8,711 nucleotides of DNA from an uncultured bacterium (GCA_937928175.1 CALFVP010000120.1:1-8711), one strand, 5' to 3'; positions 1 through 7,128 are shown, numbered from the stretch's first letter. Numbers and translations are program-made. Notes: generated from the letters alone by a model not told the origin.

Positions 1-46
1 CAACAAAAGAAAAACCTGTATTTAAACCAATTAAAATATTATCCAT
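1..46 (-). CDS. N-terminal fragment of an unrecognised gene downstream of thiH
   Basis: Only the first 15 codons lie in the window, reading MDNILIGLNTGFSFV, and the gene runs off the left edge. The ATG at 46-44 overlaps the last 8 bases of thiH in another frame (ATGGATAA). It is preceded by a good Shine-Dalgarno sequence, GAGGG at 57-53, six bases upstream and embedded in the thiH codons for Val-Arg-Glu. Overlap plus an embedded ribosome binding site indicates translational coupling with thiH. The visible residues are mostly hydrophobic, so a membrane or buried N-terminal strand is possible, but nothing identifies the family. Confidence 0.6.
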   Translation of the reverse strand, partial: MDNILIGLNTGFSFV

Positions 47-1172
47 TAAATTCCCTCACCCAATTAACAAAAGTTGGCATAAGAGACTTTGCTTTTAGCA
101 TACTACAAAACTCTTCAACAGTTCTTTCATCCGATATTTCAAATTGAGAAGAATTTACATTTTCGGAGTATCCTCCTACTGCTGTAGAAGATCCAGCTGA
201 CATTCTAGTTGGTCCTAATAAAACAATATTATCTCTAAATTCAGGAGATTCCCTAGTAGAAATATTTATAGCAACTCTATTTAAAAATAATCTACTAACC
301 GTAATAAACTGAACCATATCAATATCACTTACCTCATAAACTTTAAAACTAAAATTACTACTACCATGAATAGGTCTAATTCTAGGAAACGATATTCCAA
401 CTTCAAGACCAGGGTAAGTATCAAATAAATACTGAGCATGCTTTAGTGCAAAAAATACCTCTCTCCTAACTGGAGCTAAACCTAACAAAGCACCAATATT
501 TATTTCTCTAAAACCAGCTCTTCCACCTCTATCAGGTGTTTCCAACCTATAAAGGTAGTTTTTTTTAGGTCCAAAAACGTGAAGTTTATCGTAAATATCT
601 TTATCGTAAACTTCCTGATAAACAGTTAAACCCTCTGCACCGTTTTCTATAACTTTCCTGTAATCTTCTTCATCCATGGGGTATATTTCTATAGAAACCT
701 CATCAAAATACTCCTTAAGAATCCTAACAACGTTAACTATGTAATCAACTCCAACCAACTTTGATTCACCAGTAAGTAGTAACACATGTCTTATTCCTTT
801 ATCAGCAAGTATTTTTGCCTCCTTACTAACTTCATCGTAACTAAGAGTTCTCCTTTTAAACTTCTCAAAAACACTAAAACCACAATACAAACAAGCGTTA
901 ACACAATGGTCAGAAACGTACAAAGGAGCATAAATAAAAATAACGTTACCAAAAAACTGCCTTGTTATACGGTAAGATTTCTTAGCTAAATACTCTATAT
1001 AACTTTGAGCTTTTGGAGATAAAAGAGCAATCAAATCACCATCATCAAGATAATCTTTAAAAATAGCTCTTTCTATATCTTCATAAGATACTTCATCAAA
1101 TAGTCTGTCAAAATCCCATTGATAATACTTATCCAAAATATCAGCAAAAGACTTTCTACTTATTACAATCAT
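39..1172 (-). CDS. thiH: 2-iminoacetate synthase ThiH (radical SAM tyrosine lyase, thiamine thiazole synthesis)
   Basis: ThiH cleaves tyrosine with S-adenosylmethionine to give dehydroglycine and p-cresol; the dehydroglycine feeds thiazole formation on ThiG in the cytoplasm. From the ATG at 1172 the protein is 377 residues, the same length I recall for E. coli ThiH, and it matches end to end. The radical-SAM cluster motif CVNACLYC has its cysteines at 90, 94 and 97. Further family blocks are LLLTGE (about 132-137), VYQEVY (about 184-189), RLETPDRGGRAG (209-220), STRESPEFRD (305-314) and the Gly/Ser-rich segment near 324-335. A TTG two bases after the upstream stop would add 12 residues with no homology. 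I prefer the ATG, although neither start has a clear ribosome binding site. The 38-base gap from the acyl-CoA synthetase and the overlap with the next gene suggest one transcript. HydG is unlikely because its C-terminal cysteine motif is absent. Confidence 0.93.
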   Translation of the reverse strand: MIVISRKSFADILDKYYQWDFDRLFDEVSYEDIERAIFKDYLDDGDLIALLSPKAQSYIEYLAKKSYRITRQFFGNVIFIYAPLYVSDHCVNACLYCGFSVFEKFKRRTLSYDEVSKEAKILADKGIRHVLLLTGESKLVGVDYIVNVVRILKEYFDEVSIEIYPMDEEDYRKVIENGAEGLTVYQEVYDKDIYDKLHVFGPKKNYLYRLETPDRGGRAGFREINIGALLGLAPVRREVFFALKHAQYLFDTYPGLEVGISFPRIRPIHGSSNFSFKVYEVSDIDMVQFITVSRLFLNRVAINISTRESPEFRDNIVLLGPTRMSAGSSTAVGGYSENVNSSQFEISDERTVEEFCSMLKAKSLMPTFVNWVREFNG

Positions 1173-1210
1173 AGTAAAAATATAAAAAAATTTTAACTTA
1201 TTAATCAAAA

Positions 1211-2959
1211 TTAAATACTATCTTGTTTTTGGAAAAGATACCTTTTTATCTTTCTGGTTGAAGTTTTAGGCAACTCTTCTGTTAGTATTTTGTATCCTTT
1301 TATTTTTTTGTAATCAGGTAACTGAGAATTAACTTCCCTTACAACGTTATCTATTATTTTTTCAATTTCAGAATAATCGACTTTATGTATTGGTGTTTCT
1401 TTCTCAAATTCAATATAACTAAAATCAGGAACTATGAAAGCGAAAACTTCTTCACCTATAGCTTCATCTTTGCTTATCTTTTTACCAATCACAAGGCTTT
1501 CCAGAATGTAAGGAGATTCGTTAAGCTTTTCTTCTATTTCCTCAGGATAAACGTTTTTACCTCCATGTGTAACTATAACATTTTTTATCCTTCCAGTTAT
1601 ATAAACGTAACCTTCATCATCAATATACCCCAAATCACCCGTTTTTAAATAACCGTTAACGAGTGTTTCATTTGTAGCTTCTTGGTTTTTATAGTACCCT
1701 TTCATAACATTTGGTCCTTTTATCAGTATTTCTCCTATTCCTTCACTATTAGGAGAATCTATAATAACTTCAACACCTGGTATAGGTTTACCAACAGATT
1801 TATTTTTAGGTTTGTTAATAGGGTTAAGAGTAGCAACAGGAGCACACTCTGTAAGTCCATAACCTTGTAAAATCTTAAACCCTAAAAGTTCCATTAAGTT
1901 AGCAACTCTTTCAGGAAGAGGTGCTGCACCTGAAATAAAAAGCTCAATACTAGACAAATTTGCCTTCTTTCTTACAATAGAAAGAAGAGCTTTACTTATA
2001 CCGTTACTACCTGTAATTTTTTTAGAAACCAGAGATAACCCAAAAAGCATCTTAACAAAACCTTTTAAAACTAAACTTGACCTTTCAATATTTCTCAATA
2101 TGCTATCAGTTATCTTCTCAAGAAATAAAGGAACAACCAACATCTTATTTATCTTTTGTCTGGAAATTATCGTTAAAACTACTTTAGGACTTAGAGAAGG
2201 AGAATACACTATACTACACCCACCATGTAAAGCTGTATACAAACCTGCTGTAGACTCATAAGTATGATTTAACGGTAGTATTGAAAGGAGTCTATCATTA
2301 GGACTTAAATTAACCAAAGGTGGTAAAACACTAACTTCAAACATTATATTCCTATGCGTAAGCATAACACCTTTAGATAAACCAGTTGTACCAGAAGTAT
2401 AGACTATCTCAAATAAATCATCACCCAATACTTCGTTATAATCCTTAATTACATTTCCTTCATAATTTTCAACTATCTTCCTAAGAGAAATCTGTTTCTT
2501 ACTTTCGGGACTACCATCTATAACAACTACTTTATAGTTACTAAAATCTACATCCTCCTCCAAAGTTTTAAGCATCTTTTGAGAAATAAACACAACTTTA
2601 CTTTCAGAATGTTTTAAAATCATATCTATTTCATTTGAAGACATTCTAACATCCATTGGTACCAAAACAAAACCATTGTACACTATCCCTAAAGCACACA
2701 ATCCCCATTCCGCCCTATTTTCAGATATCAAAGCAACTTTATCACCTTTTTTTAGTTTTACTACCTTCGTCAAATAGTAGCTTATAGCATTAGCATACCT
2801 ACGTATATCAGAATAAGTATACCAAATATACTCATCCAGATTCTCTTCAGAAACCGGCATACCTAAGGCTTTTTTATCACGGTACTTATCAGATATGTAG
2901 TTAACAAACTCTCTTGCATTGATAAACTTAGCATCAACCTCAACAGAACTAATACCCAT
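1211..2959 (-). CDS. AMP-forming long-chain acyl-CoA synthetase (FadD/COG1022-like)
   Basis: Activates a carboxylic acid, probably a long-chain fatty acid, with ATP to acyl-AMP and then acyl-CoA. The 582-residue protein has the whole adenylate-forming signature set: phosphate-binding loop YTSGTTGLSKG (187-197), GYGLTE (366-371), TGD (440-442), GRIKN (456-460) with the hinge into the C-terminal lid, GGKNVYPEEIE (466-476), and PKTSTRKIKR with the invariant lysine at 570. The start chosen is the ATG at 2959, preceded by GGGGGT six bases upstream. An upstream in-frame TTG at 3013 is rejected because it lies inside the -35 box of a promoter. Substrate length cannot be read from sequence; the overall layout resembles long-chain rather than acetyl-CoA synthetases. 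It is followed after 38 bases by thiH, with no obvious metabolic link. Confidence 0.9.
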   Translation of the reverse strand: MGISSVEVDAKFINAREFVNYISDKYRDKKALGMPVSEENLDEYIWYTYSDIRRYANAISYYLTKVVKLKKGDKVALISENRAEWGLCALGIVYNGFVLVPMDVRMSSNEIDMILKHSESKVVFISQKMLKTLEEDVDFSNYKVVVIDGSPESKKQISLRKIVENYEGNVIKDYNEVLGDDLFEIVYTSGTTGLSKGVMLTHRNIMFEVSVLPPLVNLSPNDRLLSILPLNHTYESTAGLYTALHGGCSIVYSPSLSPKVVLTIISRQKINKMLVVPLFLEKITDSILRNIERSSLVLKGFVKMLFGLSLVSKKITGSNGISKALLSIVRKKANLSSIELFISGAAPLPERVANLMELLGFKILQGYGLTECAPVATLNPINKPKNKSVGKPIPGVEVIIDSPNSEGIGEILIKGPNVMKGYYKNQEATNETLVNGYLKTGDLGYIDDEGYVYITGRIKNVIVTHGGKNVYPEEIEEKLNESPYILESLVIGKKISKDEAIGEEVFAFIVPDFSYIEFEKETPIHKVDYSEIEKIIDNVVREVNSQLPDYKKIKGYKILTEELPKTSTRKIKRYLFQKQDSI

Positions 2960-2984
2960 AATTAACCCCCGTAAATAATAAGAA

Positions 2985-3013
2985 ATTGTAAAAACAACTA
3001 ATTTAACTATCAA
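2985..3013 (-). promoter_or_regulatory. Sigma-70-type promoter of the acyl-CoA synthetase gene
   Basis: On the - strand TTGATA (3013-3008) is followed by exactly 17 bases and then TACAAT (2990-2985), a near-consensus vegetative promoter. The predicted transcription start is about 2978, leaving a leader of roughly 19 bases that contains GGGGGT before the ATG at 2959. This makes the synthetase and thiH a transcription unit separate from the prepilin peptidase gene upstream. Confidence 0.65.
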
Positions 3014-3074
3014 GTGTTAATGAAAACTTTCTCTCTAAAACTTCACCTAAAATATTGTAACAAAAATCCTTTAC

Positions 3075-3536
3075 CTAAAAAGAAGAACAAAAAAAGTTTC
3101 TGTAAAAAAACAAGTATAAAACAAAATAAGATACAATATACCCTAAAAATAGAAAAAACAAAAAAGGAATTTCTTTCTCTTTTCTAATTATACCCCACAT
3201 TATACCAAAAATAGAAGATAAAACCAAAGAAAAATTAAAAACATAAAAACTGTTAATAAGAGAAAAACCTAAAAGGACCTTAACATCACCACCTCCAAAC
3301 ATATCGAAAAGTCTCATTTTTCTAAACTTTGAGTAAACGAACAAAACCAAGAATATTAAGAAAAGCTCAATAACATTTACAAAAACAAACAAATTTTTAA
3401 AAACAAACAGACTAACAAAACCGACCAAAACGTAAGGTAAAGAAATATAATTCGGAGCAACCCTAAACTTTAAATCGTAAATAGATAAAATACCTAGAAA
3501 AAAAACATTTACAATGAAACAAAATAAACCTTCCAT
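3075..3536 (-). CDS. Minimal A24-family prepilin peptidase (type IV prepilin/Tad-type leader peptidase)
   Basis: A 153-residue very hydrophobic protein with about six membrane segments and two candidate catalytic aspartates of the GxGD aspartic proteases: Asp21 in YDLKFRVAPN (the family's D...R.PN block) and Asp84 in FGGGDVK. Family members cleave the charged leader of type IV pilin-like precursors at the cytoplasmic face of the inner membrane. The N-terminal cysteine/methyltransferase domain of classical PilD is absent. The architecture is therefore that of the short CpaA/TadV or archaeal FlaK/PibD type, and its length (about 150-170 aa is usual) suggests a complete protein. The start is supported by AGGA just before the ATG, though spacing is short. 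No pilin or secretion gene is in view, so it appears isolated. Identification of the family is fairly sure; the substrate is unknown. Confidence 0.82.
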   Translation of the reverse strand: MEGLFCFIVNVFFLGILSIYDLKFRVAPNYISLPYVLVGFVSLFVFKNLFVFVNVIELFLIFLVLFVYSKFRKMRLFDMFGGGDVKVLLGFSLINSFYVFNFSLVLSSIFGIMWGIIRKEKEIPFLFFLFLGYIVSYFVLYLFFYRNFFCSSF

Positions 3537-3541
3537 ATTTC

Positions 3542-3611
3542 CTATATTTTATATTCTCAAAATCTCTATAAGTTATTTAATTTTTTGAAGGTAAAGGTAA
3601 ATAAAATATAG
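3542..3611. repeat. 11-bp inverted repeat in the divergent promoter region
   Basis: CTATATTTTAT at 3542-3552 is the exact reverse complement of ATAAAATATAG at 3601-3611, with 48 bases between. The arms lie just upstream of the two divergent genes (prepilin peptidase and aminotransferase), each overlapping -10-like sequence. It could be a binding site shared by both promoters. It could equally be a by-product of two similar AT-rich -10 regions facing each other, which is the simpler reading. Confidence 0.35.
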
Positions 3612-3614
3612 AAT
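3585..3614 (+). promoter_or_regulatory. Probable promoter of the aminotransferase gene, nearly leaderless
   Basis: TTGAAG (3585-3590) is followed after 18 bases by TAGAAT (3609-3614), or after 16 by the overlapping TATAGA (3607-3612). The predicted transcription start falls at about 3619-3621, only a few bases before the ATG at 3623. The bases before the ATG (GAATACATAGTT) carry no Shine-Dalgarno sequence, so a leaderless or nearly leaderless message is expected. Confidence 0.45.
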
Positions 3615-3622
3615 ACATAGTT

Positions 3623-4792
3623 ATGAACATAGACAAGATAACGTCATTTACGGTAATGGACATTTTAGAAAAAGCAAAAGAAATGGAAAAGCAAGGAATA
3701 GATGTAATACATCTCGAAATAGGAGAACCAGATTTACCAGTTCCAACCAATGCTATAGAAAAACTAAAAGAATACCTATCGATCTACAGAATTGGCTACT
3801 CACATAGCTTAGGAATCCAGGAATTAAGAGAAAGCATCTCTAAATATTACTTTGAAGAGTATAAAGTAGAAGTACCTACATCGAACATAATAATAACTCC
3901 TGGAAGCTCTACAGGTATATACCTAATAATCTCAATACTTTTGGAAGAAGGAGGAGAGTTTATAACTTTAGATCCATCCTATCCTTGTTATCCAAACTTC
4001 ATACTACATTCCAACGGAAAGGTTATAAGAATAAACGTATTCAAAGAAAACAATTTCAACCCAGAAATAAAAGAGGTAAAATCATCTATTACGAAAAACA
4101 CAAAAGGTATAATTTTTGCTTCACCTTCAAATCCAACAGGAACACTAATAAAGAAAGAAATAATAGAAGAATTACTTAACATGGAAATACCAATAATTGT
4201 AGATGAGATATACCAGGGAATAGTATTTTCAAAATTTAAGTATGAAAGTAGCACTGTAAAATATTTCAAAAAAGATGGTAACTTAATAATCTCAAACGGT
4301 TTTTCGAAGTATTTTGCTATGTCTGGTTGGAGAATAGGATGGATTTTATTACCAGACAGGTTCATAAAAAACTTCCAAAAACTATTACAAAACATAGTAA
4401 TATCTACATCTTTACCATCTCAGATACTAGCAAATATATGTATAAACTACTTCAGAAATGATTTTGAAAGTTATGTGAAAATATACGAAGAAAGACTTAA
4501 TTTAGCAAAAGATTACCTTAACAAATTTGGTTTTTCGTTAGGATACGAAATAGAAGGTGGGTTTTATATATTCCTAGACTTATCAAACTATACAAATAAC
4601 TCTTACGAAGTTTGCAAAAAACTCCTGGAAGAATACGCAGTTGCAATAACTCCAGGAACAGACTTTGGTAAAAACAAAACAAATAAATTTGTAAGAATAT
4701 CCCTAACAAACAGAAAAGAAAACATACTCTTAGGACTAGAAAGACTCATAAATATGATATACTCATATCATCCAAACCCAAGACCTATATAG
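3623..4792 (+). CDS. PLP-dependent class I/II aminotransferase (AspC/COG0436 family)
   Basis: A complete 389-residue fold-type I aminotransferase that moves an amino group between an amino acid and a 2-oxo acid in the cytoplasm. Seen in sequence: LEIGEPD near 31-37, SPSNPTG at 167-173 with cofactor-contacting Asn170, DEIYQG at 194-199 (Asp194 pairs with the pyridine nitrogen, Tyr197 with the phenol oxygen), SNGFSKYFAMSGWRIGW with PLP lysine 229 and Arg237, and Arg358 in FVRIS, the usual carboxylate-binding arginine. Substrate choice among aspartate, alanine or others cannot be settled by eye. The next gene, nadA, needs an aspartate-derived substrate, so an aspartate role is plausible but inferred. 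The start is the only reasonable ATG and lacks a ribosome binding site. The short HPNPRPI tail lies in a stretch of bases resembling one found again near 7017. Confidence 0.9.
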   Translation: MNIDKITSFTVMDILEKAKEMEKQGIDVIHLEIGEPDLPVPTNAIEKLKEYLSIYRIGYSHSLGIQELRESISKYYFEEYKVEVPTSNIIITPGSSTGIYLIISILLEEGGEFITLDPSYPCYPNFILHSNGKVIRINVFKENNFNPEIKEVKSSITKNTKGIIFASPSNPTGTLIKKEIIEELLNMEIPIIVDEIYQGIVFSKFKYESSTVKYFKKDGNLIISNGFSKYFAMSGWRIGWILLPDRFIKNFQKLLQNIVISTSLPSQILANICINYFRNDFESYVKIYEERLNLAKDYLNKFGFSLGYEIEGGFYIFLDLSNYTNNSYEVCKKLLEEYAVAITPGTDFGKNKTNKFVRISLTNRKENILLGLERLINMIYSYHPNPRPI

Positions 4793-4806
4793 AACCTTTA
4801 CACAAT

Positions 4807-4835
4807 TTGACTAATTACCAAATATTCTATAAAAT
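4807..4835 (+). promoter_or_regulatory. Promoter of nadA, predicted leaderless
   Basis: TTGACT (4807-4812) is followed by 17 bases and TAAAAT (4830-4835); an overlapping TATAAA sits at 4828-4833. A start about seven bases after the -10 falls at the nadA ATG (4842). TTTTACC before the ATG has no Shine-Dalgarno sequence. The promoter lies wholly in the 49-base gap after the aminotransferase stop, so nadA can be transcribed on its own. Confidence 0.6.
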
Positions 4836-4841
4836 TTTACC

Positions 4842-5798
4842 ATGGAGCTAGTAGAGGAAAAAGAAAAAATAAAAGAAGAAATAATAGAACTTAAAAACGA
4901 AAAGAATGCCATAATATTAGCACACAATTACCAAATTGGTGAAGTACAAGACATAGCAGACTTTGTAGGAGACTCTTTAGGTTTATCAATTAAAGCAAAA
5001 GAAACAAAAGCAGATATAATTGTTTTTTGTGGTGTACACTTTATGGCAGAGACTGCATACATTCTAAACCCAGACAAAAAAGTTTTGTTACCAGACTTAG
5101 AAGCAGGATGTTCGTTAGCAGACAGTATAACAGTCGAAGAGCTAAAAGAATGGAAAAGAAAATACCCAAACGCTGTAGTTGTATCTTACGTAAACACAAA
5201 AGCAGAAATAAAAGCAGAAAGTGATTACTGTTGTACTTCATCAAACGCAGTAAAAGTTATCCAATCAATACCAGAAGATAAAGAAATCCTTTTTTTACCT
5301 GATATGTTTCTAGGAAGTTATATAGCAAGAGTTACAAAAAGGAAAATACACGTATGGGCTGGAGAATGTCACGTTCATGCAAATATAAGACCAAAAGATA
5401 TAGAAAACGTGAGAAATTCCTACCCAAATGCGGATTTTATCGTACATCCAGAGTGTGGATGTACAACTAGCTGTTTCTACTACGCAGAAACAAACGACAT
5501 AAATAAAAAAAATACCTACTTTCTATCAACCGAAGGAATGATAAATTTCGTAAAAAATTCACCTAAAAACGAATTTGTAATAGCAACAGAGATAGGAGTA
5601 TTACATAGAATGAATAAAATCAAACCTGAAGCTAGATATTACCCTGTAAGCGAAAATTTAATATGTGAGTACATGAAAAAGATAACTCTTGAAAAAGTAC
5701 TAAACTCCCTTAAGTATGAAAAGTACATAATAACAGTACCAGAAGAAATAAGAAAAAGAGCACTCATACCAATAGAAAGAATGCTAAGTATAAAATAA
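4842..5798 (+). CDS. nadA: Quinolinate synthase NadA (4Fe-4S)
   Basis: Condenses iminoaspartate with dihydroxyacetone phosphate to quinolinate, the second step of de novo NAD synthesis in the cytoplasm. The 318-residue protein has the family blocks AIILAHNYQ (23-31), DSLGLS (44-49), GVHFMAETA (64-72) and DLEAGCSLAD (85-94). Expected ligands of the single 4Fe-4S cluster are Cys90, Cys176 in GECHVH and Cys275 in LICEYM. Additional cysteines occur at 130-131 and in HPECGCTTSC (202-211), a motif I recall from the actinobacterial type of NadA rather than from the enterobacterial type. It has its own promoter and no ribosome binding site. No nadB or nadC lies in the window, so iminoaspartate must come from a gene elsewhere (L-aspartate oxidase or aspartate dehydrogenase). 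Confidence 0.96.
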   Translation: MELVEEKEKIKEEIIELKNEKNAIILAHNYQIGEVQDIADFVGDSLGLSIKAKETKADIIVFCGVHFMAETAYILNPDKKVLLPDLEAGCSLADSITVEELKEWKRKYPNAVVVSYVNTKAEIKAESDYCCTSSNAVKVIQSIPEDKEILFLPDMFLGSYIARVTKRKIHVWAGECHVHANIRPKDIENVRNSYPNADFIVHPECGCTTSCFYYAETNDINKKNTYFLSTEGMINFVKNSPKNEFVIATEIGVLHRMNKIKPEARYYPVSENLICEYMKKITLEKVLNSLKYEKYIITVPEEIRKRALIPIERMLSIK

Positions 5799-5804
5799 CG
5801 TTTT

Positions 5805-5852
5805 TTGATAAAACCATACCAAAAAATTTATAATTCACAAAAAATCTGAGGT
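5805..5852 (+). promoter_or_regulatory. Promoter and ribosome binding site of the Xaa-Pro peptidase gene
   Basis: TTGATA (5805-5810), an 18-base spacer and a perfect TATAAT (5829-5834) begin only seven bases after the nadA stop. Predicted transcription starts near 5841. GAGGT at 5848-5852 lies six bases before the ATG at 5859 and fixes that start. It is the clearest promoter in the window and contrasts with the two preceding genes, which lack a ribosome binding site. Confidence 0.7.
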
Positions 5853-5858
5853 AAATTA

Positions 5859-6998
5859 ATGAATTCAATTTCAAGAATAGACAAGCTTTTGATTTCTACG
5901 GCAGGTAACCCCTTCATAACATCAAAAGTTGAGGATCTATACTATTTTTCTGGATTTACAGGAGACTTCGGATTTATGATCGTATCCCAAGCTAAATCAC
6001 ACCTTATAACAACAAAAATGTTTGAAGAACAAGCAAAAAACGAAGTAGATCAATCGTTATTCAACATACATATAACAAGTAAAGAAGATGTATTCTCAAA
6101 AATAGTCGAAATACTTTTGGAAAACGAATACGGTGAAATATTCATATCTTCAACGGATACCAGACTAAGTAACTTTATATCAGTAATAGAAGCTGCAAAA
6201 AACAAAAGACTACTAGGACTTAATAAAAAAATACTCTCATTGAGAGATGACCATTTTTCAGTAGGAAACATTAAAGTTTTCTTCAAAGAGTACTTAACAC
6301 AAAAAATAAGAATGATAAAGGAAAAAGAAGAAATAGAAAAAATAAAATCAAATCAACTTCTTGCCGATGAAGGTTTTTTATACCTACTTAAGTTAATAAA
6401 ACCGGGAATAAGTGAGATACAACTTTCAGCAGAACTAGAGTACTACTTAAAGTTAAAGGGAGCAGAAGGAATGTCATTTCCAACCATAATAGCTTCAGGT
6501 AAAAACTCATCTTTACCACACGCTAAAACATCCTTAAAAGTAATATCCAAAGATGAACCTTTAGTAATAGACTTTGGAATAAAAAAAGACCATTACTGCA
6601 CAGACACAACAAGAACAGTTTTTATTGGAAAACCCCCTCAAAAATTCATAGATACATACAACATAGTACTAGAAGCCTTAAACGAAGGAATAAGCTTTGT
6701 TAAAGAAGGTATAAAATCAGAAGAACTCGATAGAAAAGTCAGAAATACCATAGAAAAATACAACCTAGGAGAATACTTTATACACTCAACAGGACACGGT
6801 GTAGGACTAGAAATACACGAAATGCCAACAATATCACCAAATTCACAACAGGAACTTAAAGAAGGAATGATTATTACCATAGAACCAGGTATATACATAC
6901 CTGGAGAGTTCGGAATAAGAATAGAAAACATGGTGCTTGTAAAGAAAAATTCCTGCGAAGTTTTAACAAAACTAGGAACAGAGTTGTTAACCCTATAA
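5859..6998 (+). CDS. M24-family metallopeptidase, Xaa-Pro aminopeptidase/dipeptidase type
   Basis: A 379-residue two-domain pita-bread peptidase. The N-terminal part (about 1-135, containing DLYYFSGFTG) is the creatinase-like domain, joined by a charged helix (about 150-165) to the catalytic domain. All five dinuclear metal ligands are visible: Asp238 in VIDFG, Asp249 in CTDTTRT, His313 in GHGVGLEIHE, Glu342 in IEPGIY and Glu356 in RIENM. His221 and His320 are the usual substrate-side histidines. The family removes or cleaves next to proline in peptides, in the cytoplasm, as part of peptide turnover. Aminopeptidase P (pepP) versus prolidase (pepQ) cannot be decided by eye; length and domain order suit the short prokaryotic form of either. 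It has its own promoter and no clear functional tie to nadA. Confidence 0.92.
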   Translation: MNSISRIDKLLISTAGNPFITSKVEDLYYFSGFTGDFGFMIVSQAKSHLITTKMFEEQAKNEVDQSLFNIHITSKEDVFSKIVEILLENEYGEIFISSTDTRLSNFISVIEAAKNKRLLGLNKKILSLRDDHFSVGNIKVFFKEYLTQKIRMIKEKEEIEKIKSNQLLADEGFLYLLKLIKPGISEIQLSAELEYYLKLKGAEGMSFPTIIASGKNSSLPHAKTSLKVISKDEPLVIDFGIKKDHYCTDTTRTVFIGKPPQKFIDTYNIVLEALNEGISFVKEGIKSEELDRKVRNTIEKYNLGEYFIHSTGHGVGLEIHEMPTISPNSQQELKEGMIITIEPGIYIPGEFGIRIENMVLVKKNSCEVLTKLGTELLTL

Positions 6999-7128
6999 AA
7001 AACTAAAACTTTTTTACATCCAAATCCCAATAATTATAAAATCCTTTAAGATAAACAAAATGAAAATGCAAATTTTTACGTTTGTATATAACTTTCAAAA
7101 TTTAAAACAATTTTTCAAAAAACAACTT
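6999..7128. other. AT-rich convergent intergenic gap between the peptidase gene and trpA
   Basis: The 3' ends of two genes on opposite strands face each other across 130 bases. There is no GC-rich hairpin followed by a T run on either strand, so no standard intrinsic terminator is visible. The gap holds a run of A and T tracts (about 7085-7128), a promoter-like pair TTTACA (7013-7018) and TATAAA (7035-7040) on the + strand, and a copy of a small motif also present at 4769-4800. Confidence 0.5.

Noticed and set aside
39..1172. Possibility that thiH is HydG of the FeFe-hydrogenase maturation system
   Set aside because: The protein lacks the extended C-terminal cysteine motif of HydG and matches ThiH blocks to its last residues.
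1173..1208. A TTG start for thiH two bases after the acyl-CoA synthetase stop
   Set aside because: It would add 12 hydrophobic residues beyond the usual ThiH N-terminus; the ATG at 1172 gives the standard 377-residue length. Not fully excluded, because neither start has a Shine-Dalgarno sequence.
2957..3013. An in-frame TTG at 3013 that would extend the acyl-CoA synthetase by 18 residues
   Set aside because: The TTG is part of a well-placed -35 box (TTGATA, 17-base spacer, TACAAT), and the ATG at 2959 has a GGGGGT ribosome binding site. The extra residues do not resemble the family.
3988..4395. A 135-codon - strand frame inside the aminotransferase gene, and similar frames inside acyl-CoA synthetase, nadA and the peptidase genes
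   Set aside because: Each lies wholly inside a gene with a complete set of family motifs, has no family signature of its own, and is explained as the complement of that gene.
6997..7015. AAAAAA, 7-base loop, TTTTTT after the peptidase stop as a possible terminator
   Set aside because: The stem is six A:T pairs with no G:C pair and is expected often in such AT-rich DNA; too weak to call.
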